49,953 nucleotides of DNA from Thermoanaerobaculia bacterium (GCA_028066595.1 JALCBJ010000047.1:3282-53234), one strand, 5' to 3'. Shown: positions 17,970 through 27,638, counted from the stretch's first letter. Translations and numbers: made by a program. Notes: a model not told the origin generated them from the sequence alone.

Positions 17970-18695
17970 GTGACGGAGTCTCCGGCGAACACCGAAGGCG
18001 TCATCCGCTTCGAGCTCGAGCACGGGGCCTCCCGTGAATTCGATGCTCGAGACATGCCCTGTCTGAAAGAGCTGGACGGTTGGCGTTGGGTGTTGAGGCA
18101 TCTCGGTCTGCTGGGGCGTGACGCGAACCGATACGGCGGCTACGGATTCGGCAATCTCAGTCATCGAGTCCCGGCGGAGAGTGGGACTGAGCCAGCGTTC
18201 GTCATCAGTGGCAGTCAGACCGGAGAGCGGGAGTTCCTGGGAAACCAGGGCTGGGCCTTGGTTCGGGATTGGGACCTGGGGGAGTTTCGTGCGGTCGCCA
18301 GTGGACCGGTGCCGCCATCGTCGGAGAGTCTCACCCATGCCGTGATCTACGAGATCGCAGAGCACGTCCAGTGCGTCGTTCATGTCCACAGCCCCGAGAT
18401 CTGGCAGGCTACGGGGGAGCTGAACCTCCCCTGTACTGGACCCGATATCGACTACGGCACGGTCGAGATGGTGCAACAGGTACGAGGCTTGTTCCAGGCG
18501 GGACTCGCAGAAGTCGGCGTCTTCACCATGACCGGGCACGAGGACGGCGTCGTCGCGTTCGGTACCGACGCGGCCGACGCCTGCGGCCGTCTGCTGACCG
18601 TCTTGTCACGGTCTGTAGGCGGGAGCGTAACCCTGCGTGCATTGCATGGTAGACAAGACCGAAGCCACAATGAACAGCGACAGCCGGAAAGGTAG
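17970..18695 (+). CDS. Class II aldolase/adducin-family protein
   Basis: A 241-residue protein with the class II aldolase fold, whose members bind zinc and act as sugar-phosphate aldolases, epimerases or dehydratases. The metal ligands appear as VVHVHSPEIWQ (His-x-His) and a third His in TMTGHEDGVV; the early motif GNLSHRVP corresponds to the substrate-phosphate loop. It is close to the usual 200-260 residues. GTG 17970 is the likely start; the upstream in-frame extension to 17799 overlaps the divergent promoter region of phoD and lacks family similarity. The stop is four bases before the ATG of the ADOP permease, so the two are probably cotranscribed. The substrate cannot be inferred. Confidence 0.85.
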   Translation: MTESPANTEGVIRFELEHGASREFDARDMPCLKELDGWRWVLRHLGLLGRDANRYGGYGFGNLSHRVPAESGTEPAFVISGSQTGEREFLGNQGWALVRDWDLGEFRAVASGPVPPSSESLTHAVIYEIAEHVQCVVHVHSPEIWQATGELNLPCTGPDIDYGTVEMVQQVRGLFQAGLAEVGVFTMTGHEDGVVAFGTDAADACGRLLTVLSRSVGGSVTLRALHGRQDRSHNEQRQPER

Positions 18696-18698
18696 AAC

Positions 18699-21122
18699 AT
18701 GCTTTCTCGCTTCTTGGAAACCGTGCTGCAGGACGTCAAGACGGCACTTCGCGCCTTGCGCAAACGACCTGGGTTTGCCGTTCTGGCAGTAGCGACCTTG
18801 GCTCTGGGCATCGGTGCCAACACCGCGATCTTCAGTGTCGTCGATGCGGTGCTGCTCAGTGAACCGCCGTATCCGGAGCCGGATCGGTTGGTGCAGGTGT
18901 GGGAGCTGAACCAAGAGCGACGGACCATGGGTGTCGCCTACCGCAACTTCCAGGACTGGCACGAACGGGCGAAGGGTTTCGAATCCCTGGCGAGCTATGC
19001 ACGCTGGACCGTGACCGTGTTGGGGGGCGAGACGCCGTTGGTGACCCGCATCGCACCCGTGACGGCAGACTTCTTCGAAGTACTTAGGGTGCAGCCGTTC
19101 TTGGGACGAGCACCCCACGCCAACGAGCATCAGGTCGGCGCGGCGCCGGTCGCCGTCGTCAGTCACGGATTCTGGGCGCGCCAACTGGCCGGCCGTGAGG
19201 AGCTGAACGGAGTACGTCTCGACGTCGCGGGCTTCGATGTCGAGGTCATTGGCGTGATGCCAGAGGGATTCGGTTTTCCTCGTGGCGTGGAAGTCTGGAC
19301 GCCTCTCGAGCTCACCGACCCGACGCCGTACCGCACCGCACACAACTACCGCACCGTCGGGAGGTTGGCGGACGGAGTTCCACTGCAGACAGCTGCAGAC
19401 GAATTGGACTCGCTCACCGTAGCGATTACCTCCGATTCTTCGGAAGCTCGCGACTATCTGGCATCCGGCGCTTTGACTAGATCACTACAGGACGAGATGG
19501 CCGGGCCCTACCGTAGGCCACTGTTGATCCTCTTGGCTGCTTCGGCTTTGGTCTTGCTCGTGGCTTGTTCCAATCTGGCAGGAACCTTTCTGGCACGGGG
19601 AACGGAGCGCCGAGGAGAGATGGCTGTACGCCAGTCCCTGGGAGCAGGAATCGGCAGATTGATGCGGCAGCTGTTCACCGAGAGCTTGGTCATCGCGCTG
19701 GTGGGTGCCGCTGCTGGACTGGCTTTGGGAAAAGGAGCACTGCGTCTGCTGGAAATGACGGCGCCCTCGACCATACCCGCGGGCGCCGAGCTGCACTTCG
19801 ATGCCCGCGTGCTCTTTTTCACCCTCGGCTTGGCGGTCGCTACGGCCCTCCTATTCGGTTTGCTACCGGCCTTGCGCTTGTCGCGAGGCGACACGATGGC
19901 ATCGCTGCGCACCGGCGGACGGGGTGGTGCCGACACGGACGAACGAAAGGTCTGGAACGCCTTGGTAGCTGCCGAGGTGGCGATCGCAGTCACCCTTCTC
20001 GTGGGGTCTGGTCTTCTGATCCGCAGCTTCTGGCAAGTAGTGCAGGTCGATCTCGGGTTCTCGCCCGAGCACGTTGTGACCGCAGATCTGTACCTACCGG
20101 ATTCGCGGTATGAGGACTCTCGGGCCATGGGCGCCTACTATCAGCAGTTGATCCAGAGCCTGGATGAGGCCCCGGGAGTCGAAGCGGTGGGGGTGTCGAC
20201 GGTAGTGCCCTTGTCCGGCCACGATCCGACGGGCCGTATGCCGGTCGAGAACGGCCCATTGCCGTATGTCGACGGGTCGTACCGCGCGGTCAGCGCTGGA
20301 TACTTCGAGACGTTCGATATCCCCTTGCAGCAGGGGCGGCTCTTCGACACGCGGGATCACTTCGACGGGCAGCATGTGGTCGTCGTCAACCGGTCGATGG
20401 CCGAGGCGGCTTGGCCTGACGAGGATCCGATCGGCAAGAGGATGCATGCCGGAGGTATGGACTTGTTCTGGCAAGACGAAGATGCCTATGCCACCGTCGT
20501 CGGGGTCGTGGGGGACGTTCGCTACCGTGGCGCCGGTAGTTCCGCGCGCCCCACCGCCTATTTCTCCGCCAGCCAGCGTGCGCCGCGCTCGTCGTCTGTA
20601 CTCCTGCGTTCGACCACCGGAGCCTCGGCCTCGGCGCAGACGCTACGATCGGCGATCCAGGCATTGGACGACCAGGTACCGATCCAACTGGAAACGGCGG
20701 AGGAGATCGTCTCCAGATCTCTCGCCGATCGGCGTTTTGCGCTGTTGTTGCTGGGGGCCTTCGCCGGTCTCGGACTGACACTCGCGGCCGTGGGCATCTA
20801 TGGCGTCGTTTCGTTGTCGGTCGCTCGGCGACGTCGTGAGTTGGGAATCCGCATGGCCCTCGGCGCCAATGCGACTGGTATTCGGACTCTCGTACTGCGG
20901 ACCTCCATGGCGTCTGTCTTGATTGGCCTGCTGGCTGGTGTCGGTATGACTCTCGCCTTGACCCGGGTGATGGAGAGTCTGCTCTTCGAGATCGAGCCCA
21001 CCGACCCGATCACGTTCGCGGCGGTCTTGGTGCTGTTGGCGACGATCGCCGCATTGGCCAGCTGGATTCCCGCGCACCGTGCCACCGGCATTCAGCCGAC
21101 GGAGGTCCTACGCGCGGAATAG
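18699..21122 (+). CDS. ADOP-family orphan MacB/FtsX-type ABC permease
   Basis: An 807-residue permease with textbook ADOP features: DVKTALRALRKRPGFAVLAV, LGIGANTAIFSVVDAVLL, EPDRLVQVWE, a MacB core (VIGVMPEGFGFPRG), then two FtsX domains; the last has GIRMALGANATGIRTLVLR and the end is THRAT-type, HRATGIQPTEVLRAE. It differs from the gene at 1361 by having the full classical N-terminal motif. No ATPase gene is adjacent. A ribosome site (AAAGG) precedes ATG 18699. Its stop lies four bases from the stop of the converging caspase-like gene, leaving no room for a separate terminator between them. Confidence 0.92.
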   Translation: MLSRFLETVLQDVKTALRALRKRPGFAVLAVATLALGIGANTAIFSVVDAVLLSEPPYPEPDRLVQVWELNQERRTMGVAYRNFQDWHERAKGFESLASYARWTVTVLGGETPLVTRIAPVTADFFEVLRVQPFLGRAPHANEHQVGAAPVAVVSHGFWARQLAGREELNGVRLDVAGFDVEVIGVMPEGFGFPRGVEVWTPLELTDPTPYRTAHNYRTVGRLADGVPLQTAADELDSLTVAITSDSSEARDYLASGALTRSLQDEMAGPYRRPLLILLAASALVLLVACSNLAGTFLARGTERRGEMAVRQSLGAGIGRLMRQLFTESLVIALVGAAAGLALGKGALRLLEMTAPSTIPAGAELHFDARVLFFTLGLAVATALLFGLLPALRLSRGDTMASLRTGGRGGADTDERKVWNALVAAEVAIAVTLLVGSGLLIRSFWQVVQVDLGFSPEHVVTADLYLPDSRYEDSRAMGAYYQQLIQSLDEAPGVEAVGVSTVVPLSGHDPTGRMPVENGPLPYVDGSYRAVSAGYFETFDIPLQQGRLFDTRDHFDGQHVVVVNRSMAEAAWPDEDPIGKRMHAGGMDLFWQDEDAYATVVGVVGDVRYRGAGSSARPTAYFSASQRAPRSSSVLLRSTTGASASAQTLRSAIQALDDQVPIQLETAEEIVSRSLADRRFALLLLGAFAGLGLTLAAVGIYGVVSLSVARRRRELGIRMALGANATGIRTLVLRTSMASVLIGLLAGVGMTLALTRVMESLLFEIEPTDPITFAAVLVLLATIAALASWIPAHRATGIQPTEVLRAE

Positions 21123-21126
21123 GTGG

Positions 21127-22725
21127 CTAGGAATTCGTCGGCGGCACGAAAAAGAAGTCCGACAGGTCGTTGCGGGCCCACCGGAGCGTCGCGAAGTCGA
21201 CGTTGGAAGCGTCGCCCCGCTGTGCGTAGAGGGTCTCGTTGACCTTTTCGTAGAGCCGGGAGGCTTCGAGCACTCCGTCTGTGGAGCGCAGTGCTTCGAC
21301 CAAGGCGTCGTTGAACGCGGAGTCCGGCTGGCCCGTAGCGTCGGCAGCGGACAAGACCAAGCGGGTACGGCGTTCCAACAAGCGGCGTACGTGGCTGACA
21401 CGTTCCTCCGCCGTCATGCCTTGAGGTAGTCGGGCCACCGAGGAGCGGGTACGCAGGCCACCGAAGACCGCATTGGCCAGCAGCAGCACGTGATTTGGCG
21501 CCATCAGGTCGAGATGCTCGCTCACCAGTGCACTGGGAATCCAGTTGACGGGATTCTTCGGATCTGCATCTATGGGCTGCCACCATGCGTTGCGGCCCTC
21601 GTGCTGCCGATGGCCATGTCCGGTGTAGTAGACGACCAGCCGGTCTTTGGACGCCAGAGATTCGCGCAGCTCGTTCAGGGCCGAGAGAATCTGGAATCGG
21701 TCGGCATCCAGGAGCAAGCGGACACGGAATCCGTAGCGATCTTGCAGAACATCTGCGACGGCCTTGGCATCTTCCGTGGCACCTTGCAGCTCCGGCAGCT
21801 TCTGATACTTGCCGTTGCCGATGATCAGGGCATGGTTCTCACCCTCCATCAGCTTCGACAGGCTGTTCAGCACGGCGTCGGCCGACGTGGCGGGAGCCAG
21901 CGATCCTGCCTCCGGAGGTAGGGACTGCAGCTCTGCGACTCGGTTCGCCGTGGCCGCTGCGGCGGCCTCTGCCTGTTTCAGCCGCGCCTCGAGGTCTCCG
22001 AGGAGGCTCTCCATCGCTGTGTGCGAGGCTTCGCTCTCTTCGGTTTCCTTGCGCGATTCCCGCAGCTGTTTGCGAAGCGTTTCCACCTGGGTCTGGAGGA
22101 GCTCGGCTTCTTCTTTCTTCGACTGCAGCTCGGCCTGAAGGGACTCGAGCCGGTCGGCCTGCATGACCACCAGATCTTCGGTCAGGCCGCCAGCGCGCCG
22201 GTACCACCGCAGGGCTTCTTCTTCGTCGGCGGCGACGCCAAGACCTTGTTCATAGAGGTATCCCAGCGCGACCTGACTCGGCGTGTGATCCTGTTCTGCA
22301 GCGCGGCGGTACCAGAGCGCGGCACTCTCGTAGTCGGCCGTGGTTCCTAGCCCACGCTCGAAGATTTGCCCGACGTAGAACTGCGCTTCGGCGTCGCCAC
22401 CCTTGGCCTTGGGAAGCCAGACCTCGAGCGCCGTGGCGTAGGACGCCTGGTCGGGCTCCGTGTACTCACCGCCCCGAATGCGGCAATCCACAGCGGTGGT
22501 GCGGATCGGTTGCCGGGGTGCGAGGAAAGTGCTGCTGCGCCCGAGGCGACGGACTTTCTGGGGCAGCAGGCAATCTACCACCACAAGATCGTCGGCCGTA
22601 CGCGCACCCTCGTCGGCCTCGGCACCGTAGGTCGTGGGAACGGTAGGCGCCGCGAGCGTCAGGGCGATCAGGAGGATGAAAGGCCGGAGAAGCCGGTAGT
22701 GGGAGCTGCGTTGTCGTCGGTTCAT
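21127..22725 (-). CDS. Secreted Sel1-repeat / coiled-coil / caspase-fold protein lacking the catalytic cysteine
   Basis: A 532-residue exported protein. Signal peptide: LLIALTLAAPTVPTTYGA. Two Sel1-like repeats follow (AQFYVGQIFERGLGTTADY; ALGYLYEQGLGVAADEEEA), then a coiled coil at ~200-300. Residues ~315-525 are a peptidase C14 (caspase/orthocaspase) domain: HALIIGNGKYQKLPEL, TEDAKAVADVL, RLVVYYTGHGHRQ with His370 in the catalytic position. Where active members have DxCxSG the sequence is LLLANAVFGG, so residue 420 is Val rather than Cys. It is therefore expected to be a pseudoenzyme. ATG 22725 has GGAGAC upstream; the open frame further up overlaps the barrel gene. It lies 47 bases behind the Calx-beta gene, so both form an operon, and it probably binds partners in the periplasm. 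Confidence 0.88.
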   Translation of the reverse strand: MNRRQRSSHYRLLRPFILLIALTLAAPTVPTTYGAEADEGARTADDLVVVDCLLPQKVRRLGRSSTFLAPRQPIRTTAVDCRIRGGEYTEPDQASYATALEVWLPKAKGGDAEAQFYVGQIFERGLGTTADYESAALWYRRAAEQDHTPSQVALGYLYEQGLGVAADEEEALRWYRRAGGLTEDLVVMQADRLESLQAELQSKKEEAELLQTQVETLRKQLRESRKETEESEASHTAMESLLGDLEARLKQAEAAAAATANRVAELQSLPPEAGSLAPATSADAVLNSLSKLMEGENHALIIGNGKYQKLPELQGATEDAKAVADVLQDRYGFRVRLLLDADRFQILSALNELRESLASKDRLVVYYTGHGHRQHEGRNAWWQPIDADPKNPVNWIPSALVSEHLDLMAPNHVLLLANAVFGGLRTRSSVARLPQGMTAEERVSHVRRLLERRTRLVLSAADATGQPDSAFNDALVEALRSTDGVLEASRLYEKVNETLYAQRGDASNVDFATLRWARNDLSDFFFVPPTNS

Positions 22726-22772
22726 GCTGCGTCTCCGATCGTGGCCGGGGCGCGGGACCGGGAAGGCTGGCT

Positions 22773-25700
22773 TCAGAACTGGAAGCGGAAGCCGCCGGAG
22801 AAGGTGTAGAGGTCGAGGTCGTCGCGTTCGAGGTCCGTGTCGTATTGAAAGTAGGTGGCCCAGCCCCGGCGTAGGGTGGCAGTGGCGCCGACGGCGACGT
22901 TGAAGAAATCTCGGTCCGTGGCCGATCCCTCGAGGCGGAACGTGCGTGGCGAGCGGCCGCGAGCGAAGCGGGCGCGCACCACGTCGAGGTCGTCGTCGAG
23001 CTCGTGCAACATCGCGATGCGTACGAGCGGCTGTAGCACGCCCCACTCGTAGGAGAACGGGCGGGTCAGCTCGACACCGATCTCACCGAGCAGCGAATCG
23101 AGAGTCTGCGACTCGTACTGCAGGTCGAAGAGAAGGGCGCCGATCTCGGTGTAGCTGTCGATTTCCGCTCGCGTCCAGTTGGCGCGTACGAACCCGGAGA
23201 GGACAGTGGCCTCTCCCAGCCGGAAGTCATAGCCGAATGCCAGGTTCGCGGCGGTCTGTGTGGCGTCGGGCGAGCCCACAGCAGTCAGGCGCGTGACGTT
23301 CCGGAAAGGTACCGGCAACTCGATCACACGCTCTACGTCGTATTCGTTCTCGCCATAGGTGACGACGCCGTCGACGTACCAGTTCTCGGTGTAATAGGTA
23401 GTGTAGAAGGAGACCGAAAGTCCACTGAGATCGAGACGTCCCAGGTCGCCGCCGACCTCTGTTTCGCTCTGGTTGTAGCCTAGTGCCGCTCCCAGAACCC
23501 AACGGGATCCTACGCGTCGGTCGACGCCCAACGTGAGGCCTTCGGTCTGGAATTCGAAGTCCGGCCGTTCGCCGAGCCGGGGAGCGTCGCCCAAGCTGAT
23601 CCGTCCGTTGAAGAAGAGTCCCCAGGGCGACTCGCCGCCGTAGTCGAAGTCGCCGTCGTCACCCGAGGCCGCCCCGCCCTGTGGAGCTCTCATCGCCTGG
23701 AACCCCTCTTCCGTGACGATGCCGGCAGCCCTCCGAAGCGCCAGGTCGACACGGTCTGCGATATGCGCCTCGACGTCCAGTGCCGGGTCGTTTCCGGCGA
23801 TGGCGTCCTGCAGCGGACTCAGACTAAGGCCCTGGCCTTGGATCGAGAGGGCGAGCTGATTGAACGCTGAACGCGCCATGCCCCCGCGGAGTGCCGTGAG
23901 CCGCGCCGAGACGTTGCGCACCTGGTTACGAGGGGCACGCAGTGCCTGACGTTGGTGGGAAAGGGCCTGGCGGGGCGCCAGACCCTCGAGGGCCGAGCGA
24001 CGCTCGGCGTCGCTTTCGATGCCATAGAGATAGTCGCACGCCTCGCCGAATTCGTCGCCTTCATCCTCATCGGCGCAACCTGTGTCGAACGCATCGGCGA
24101 CATCGCCGTCTTCCTCGTCGCCGCCACCGATCGTCGATCCCAGATCGCCCTCGACCCTGAATCGAAAGTCGAGGCCGCTCTGCGCTCCCACCAGGAGTGC
24201 TCCGACCCGTGCGACTCCGGGCGTCCGGGCAAAGCGAACCGTTTGACGGACGACTCCATCATCACCCGAGAACGTGACCTCGTCGCCTACGATCTGCGCC
24301 TTGCGCTGGTTCTGCCAACGGACCTGGGCACCGGGCACGGGCTCGCCGTCGTCGCGTTCCACGCGTGCTTCCAAAGTCAGCTCGGTACCGACGCGCACGG
24401 TCTGCTCCAGGTCGCTGATCGCAACGAGGTTCATCGGCGTGTCGTCATCCACGATCACCTGACGCGCTTGCGCCGGTGTGCCGATCCGCGCGTTTCGGGC
24501 CTCGGAAATACCCACCAGGAAGAATTCCGTGTCTTCTTGACGTGAGTCGTCGAGGATCGGAATCTGGACCTCGACGGTGCCCACTTGTCCGCTACGCCAC
24601 TCGGCCACACGCTGTACTTCGGGCAGGTCTTCACCGAGGCTTGCTGTTCCGCCACGGGCGACCACGAACGCCTGCACCGGACCGGCGGCGGAACCTCGCC
24701 GTTCCAAACGAATGATGGCCGGACCAGCTCCCTCGGTTACAGGGCGCGTGGGTAGTAGGCGAACTACCGATCCGCCTCCCGGCCCAGGACCTCCGCCTCC
24801 GTCGTCTTCGTCGTCGTCTCGGATGAGACAGACCGCCTCGCTGCGGACGATGTTGGCGCCGTCAGCCGCGGTGAGCCGCAGGCCGAAGCGCTCATCGCCT
24901 TCGATCCGCGTGTCGCCGGCCACGGGAACTGGTACCAGAACCTCGGAGTCGCCCGGCTCGAAGATCACCTGACCGGAGCGCGGGGTGTAGTCCTCGTCAG
25001 CCGCCGTCGCCGTGCCATCGAAGGTCTCGAACAGAACCCCGACCGGGAACGTGACAGGCTCCGAAAGGCGTACACGGAAATCTGCGATGGATGTTCCTTC
25101 GTCGCCTTCTATGACCTGGGTATCGAGGACGCCGACGTCCGGCGGCTCGCCGCCCGAGGGACCGTCGTCGTCGACGATGGTGATCACCGCTTCGGTATCC
25201 CCGATCAGTTTTTCGGCTCGGGGTTCTCTCACGGAAGGAGATTCGCGGCCTGTGGCAGCTCGGGTCTCGAAGCGCCGCGATGCGGTCTGCACCACGGGAG
25301 TGCCGTCGATCACGTCGCGGAGCCGCAGCCGGAACATTTCGTCCGCTTCGTCTTCGACGTCACCGAGAACGTTCAACCTCACTGTCGCGGTCGTCTCACC
25401 GGTCGGAAACTCGACGACGCCGGTCGCCGCCTCGTAGTCGAGTCCGGCGATTGCCGTTCCGTCTTCTGTGGTGTAGGCCACTGCAAACGGCGCATCCTGT
25501 GGTTCGTCCAGTGCGATGGTCAGCGTTACCGGAGTACTTCCCGAATCTCCTTCTGGTACCTCGGCGTCGGAAACCGAGACGATCGGCCCGTCCGATTCGT
25601 CGTCGTTCAGGAGGGTCACGGTGGCCACCGCATTGAACAGCTCGGCATTGTCTGGGTTGAGCAGTCGGATCTGCAGTGTTTCGTCGTTCTCCGGGAGTGT

Positions 25701-26804
25701 GTCGCCGAGGACCTGAAGCGGGATGAGCTGGATCTGATCTTCGGCTTCGAAGGTCAGAGTGCCCGAGGTGAGCTGAAAATCTTCCCCCGGGGTAGCCGTG
25801 CCGGGCTCTACGACGTAGTCCACCGTGACCGGATCATCGAGCGAAATGGAGCTGATCAGTCGTACCGTCACGGGTACGATCCGATCCTCATCGCCCTCTT
25901 CCGTCGTCAGATCGTCGATCCGCAAACGGCTCGGCGTATCGTCGTCGACGATGGTCCCGATTCCTAGATCATCACCTATCGCAGTGCCGGTGGAGGAGGT
26001 GAGCTTGAGCGCGAAGTTCTCTGGGCCTTCGGCGACACCATCATCCGCCAGATTCACGGCAACAGATTGTGTCGTCGGGCCGCCCGGAGGAAAGTTGATG
26101 ACGTTTCCCGGTGGAACGAAGTAGTCGACACCTGCGTCCGCCGAGATCGGTATCAGCTGGAACGTTGCGCTGGCGGACTGAGCCAGGTTGGCATTGATGC
26201 GGTGTACGTCGAAGTGGATGACGCCCGAGCCTTCGTCGGCCTGCGCGTCTTCCACCACCAAATGATCGCTTCCGAAGCTCTCGTCATCGTCGATCTTGAT
26301 CTCGACCTTGTATGAGCCCTCGCTCGGCAGAATCGGCGGAATCGCGCAGTTCATTTCGACCGACAGTGGATTGAGCGCTACGACGAAGGCCTCCTCGTCT
26401 TCGATGAGCGTGTCGTCGTTGATCGGAATGTCGATGGCCAAGACCGGATTGGTGTCGCTGAACACCAAGGTAGTGGGTATCGGTACTCCGATGTCGCTCG
26501 CATCGGTGGTGATGTGCTCGATCTCTACTTCCCAGGAGATGACGTAGGGTGCACATCCTCCGATCACCTGGACCTGGAAGTGAACGAGACTGTCGTCCTC
26601 GGCGAAGTAGATCGGGCCAGGCGGAATGAAATCCAGCTCGTAGAACCCGCCGGCGAGAGCCGGTAACGCGCCGAGCGCGAAGAGCAGCGCCGCGGCGGCG
26701 GCCCGCCGTGTCAGCGGGAACGTCGAACCGACACGAGCGACGAGCGGTGTCGTTCGTTGGCGAGGATCAGAAATGTTCGAGCTGATCGTCATATTCGTCG
26801 ACAC
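22773..26804 (-). CDS. Giant Calx-beta repeat surface protein with C-terminal autotransporter-like beta-barrel
   Basis: About 1,343 residues from GTG 26804 (ATG 26792 is equally possible). A signal peptide ends near LGALPALAGG. Six Calx-beta-type modules begin near residues 50, 176, 290, 405, 555 and 678, each with an acidic loop such as DEGSGVIHFDV or EGDSGSTPVTL and a closing DDD/DDE, expected to bind calcium. A Big-1-like Ig domain begins near 790 (TVRVGTELTLEARV). After a spacer, residues ~1065-1343 form an amphipathic beta-barrel ending SGGFRFQF, with the terminal Phe of outer-membrane barrels. The layout is that of a type V autotransporter or an intimin-like adhesin in reverse order. 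A surface adhesion or calcium-binding role is inferred. It is the first gene of the pseudo-caspase operon. Confidence 0.88.
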   Translation of the reverse strand: MSTNMTISSNISDPRQRTTPLVARVGSTFPLTRRAAAAALLFALGALPALAGGFYELDFIPPGPIYFAEDDSLVHFQVQVIGGCAPYVISWEVEIEHITTDASDIGVPIPTTLVFSDTNPVLAIDIPINDDTLIEDEEAFVVALNPLSVEMNCAIPPILPSEGSYKVEIKIDDDESFGSDHLVVEDAQADEGSGVIHFDVHRINANLAQSASATFQLIPISADAGVDYFVPPGNVINFPPGGPTTQSVAVNLADDGVAEGPENFALKLTSSTGTAIGDDLGIGTIVDDDTPSRLRIDDLTTEEGDEDRIVPVTVRLISSISLDDPVTVDYVVEPGTATPGEDFQLTSGTLTFEAEDQIQLIPLQVLGDTLPENDETLQIRLLNPDNAELFNAVATVTLLNDDESDGPIVSVSDAEVPEGDSGSTPVTLTIALDEPQDAPFAVAYTTEDGTAIAGLDYEAATGVVEFPTGETTATVRLNVLGDVEDEADEMFRLRLRDVIDGTPVVQTASRRFETRAATGRESPSVREPRAEKLIGDTEAVITIVDDDGPSGGEPPDVGVLDTQVIEGDEGTSIADFRVRLSEPVTFPVGVLFETFDGTATAADEDYTPRSGQVIFEPGDSEVLVPVPVAGDTRIEGDERFGLRLTAADGANIVRSEAVCLIRDDDEDDGGGGPGPGGGSVVRLLPTRPVTEGAGPAIIRLERRGSAAGPVQAFVVARGGTASLGEDLPEVQRVAEWRSGQVGTVEVQIPILDDSRQEDTEFFLVGISEARNARIGTPAQARQVIVDDDTPMNLVAISDLEQTVRVGTELTLEARVERDDGEPVPGAQVRWQNQRKAQIVGDEVTFSGDDGVVRQTVRFARTPGVARVGALLVGAQSGLDFRFRVEGDLGSTIGGGDEEDGDVADAFDTGCADEDEGDEFGEACDYLYGIESDAERRSALEGLAPRQALSHQRQALRAPRNQVRNVSARLTALRGGMARSAFNQLALSIQGQGLSLSPLQDAIAGNDPALDVEAHIADRVDLALRRAAGIVTEEGFQAMRAPQGGAASGDDGDFDYGGESPWGLFFNGRISLGDAPRLGERPDFEFQTEGLTLGVDRRVGSRWVLGAALGYNQSETEVGGDLGRLDLSGLSVSFYTTYYTENWYVDGVVTYGENEYDVERVIELPVPFRNVTRLTAVGSPDATQTAANLAFGYDFRLGEATVLSGFVRANWTRAEIDSYTEIGALLFDLQYESQTLDSLLGEIGVELTRPFSYEWGVLQPLVRIAMLHELDDDLDVVRARFARGRSPRTFRLEGSATDRDFFNVAVGATATLRRGWATYFQYDTDLERDDLDLYTFSGGFRFQF

Positions 26805-26837
26805 CTGTCTCTGATCGTCACCTGTCTCTGGATCGTC
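26803..26837 (-). repeat. Tandem 17/18-bp repeat at the translation start of the Calx-beta gene
   Basis: Two direct copies (26803-26819 and 26820-26837), identical except for one extra base. Read on the minus strand each holds AGAGACAGGT, an SD-like element, and the inner copy ends in the candidate GTG start at 26804. A third partial match (GATCGTC) lies at 26784-26790. The copies may be a duplicated ribosome site or operator. Confidence 0.6.
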
Positions 26838-26868
26838 GATGGTATCACCCCATCGAATCGGCGGTGAT

Positions 26869-27546
26869 TCAGGAGAGCGGGATGTTGGCGAGACCCGTCG
26901 ATTTCTCCATCAGGTCGCGCAGCTCGTCGGCGATCGCCAAGGAGCTGTGCACCGCGGTCGTTACCGTCTGTTGGATTTCCGGTGTCGTGGCGTACTTTTC
27001 CAAGATCTCTCGACCCCGCGCGTGGTGGTGGCTCTCCTCCGGGTGGATAGTCTCTTCGTACAGCGCTGCGGTTTCGGTATCACCCACGGAATGACAGAAC
27101 GCTATGAACTGTGCGTTTCGTACTTCAGCGACCGCTTCGGTGGCGAACGGGCCTGCGGCAATGCGCTCTGGAGTGGTGCGCAGGCCGCGCAGGTATTGGT
27201 AGAGAGGGCTGTGACCCTCCGCCAGTGCGTCGAAGCCGGCCATGTCCTCACCCAGCTCCTCCAACCGTGCCTTGATCAGGTTGTAATGACGTAGCTCGTC
27301 GGCACACTGTTCCGAAAGTACGGTCTTGGCATCGATCTCTGGAGTCGTCGGAAGCCAGTACGCCGCGATCTCCGCGGCTTCGAGCTCGCTGGTCAAGGCG
27401 AGCTTGAGGAGTGTGACGACTTCGACGTTGCCATCGGATTCGGACTCCAGGGTTTCGCGCTCTCCGAGCTGGGAGAAGAGGCCGTGAATGTCGTTGACGA
27501 GGCGGGCTACGAAGGTCTTGGCATCAGGAATCTGGGACATGCTCAT
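26869..27546 (-). CDS. Ferritin-like di-iron domain protein
   Basis: A 225-residue all-helical protein with the four-helix di-iron signature: helix 1 SELEAAEIAAYW, helix 2 ADELRHYNL (ExxH), helix 3 EAVAEVRNAQF, helix 4 TIHPEESHHHARG (ExxH). This is the ligand set of ferritin-like oxidases, rubrerythrin relatives and PaaA-type oxygenases. The specific reaction is unknown: iron-dependent oxidation, peroxide scavenging or storage are all possible. There is no signal peptide. The start is ATG 27546 or ATG 27540 (MSMSQIPD); the frame extends to 27627 but without a ribosome site. The gene is monocistronic and divergent from the secreted protein at 27645. Confidence 0.82.
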   Translation of the reverse strand: MSMSQIPDAKTFVARLVNDIHGLFSQLGERETLESESDGNVEVVTLLKLALTSELEAAEIAAYWLPTTPEIDAKTVLSEQCADELRHYNLIKARLEELGEDMAGFDALAEGHSPLYQYLRGLRTTPERIAAGPFATEAVAEVRNAQFIAFCHSVGDTETAALYEETIHPEESHHHARGREILEKYATTPEIQQTVTTAVHSSLAIADELRDLMEKSTGLANIPLS

Positions 27547-27632
27547 GTCGCTCTGGCGGGAAGTGTGATGGGGGGCTTGGTTTGGAGCTAGCTTATCCGT
27601 TCCGGCAGCGTCATCTGTTCGCGACACGCTGC

Positions 27633-27638
27633 TATGAT
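27633..27638 (+). promoter_or_regulatory. Candidate -10 box (TATGAT) seven bases before a start codon
   Basis: TATGAT at 27633-27638 with the preceding GC gives GCTATGAT. The ATG at 27645 is where transcription would be expected to begin, so the mRNA could be leaderless. The -35 region is poor. Confidence 0.35.

Noticed and set aside
22726..23046. Upstream extension of the caspase-fold frame
   Set aside because: It overlaps the coding end of the barrel gene and is Arg/Pro-rich; ATG 22725 has a ribosome site and begins a signal peptide.
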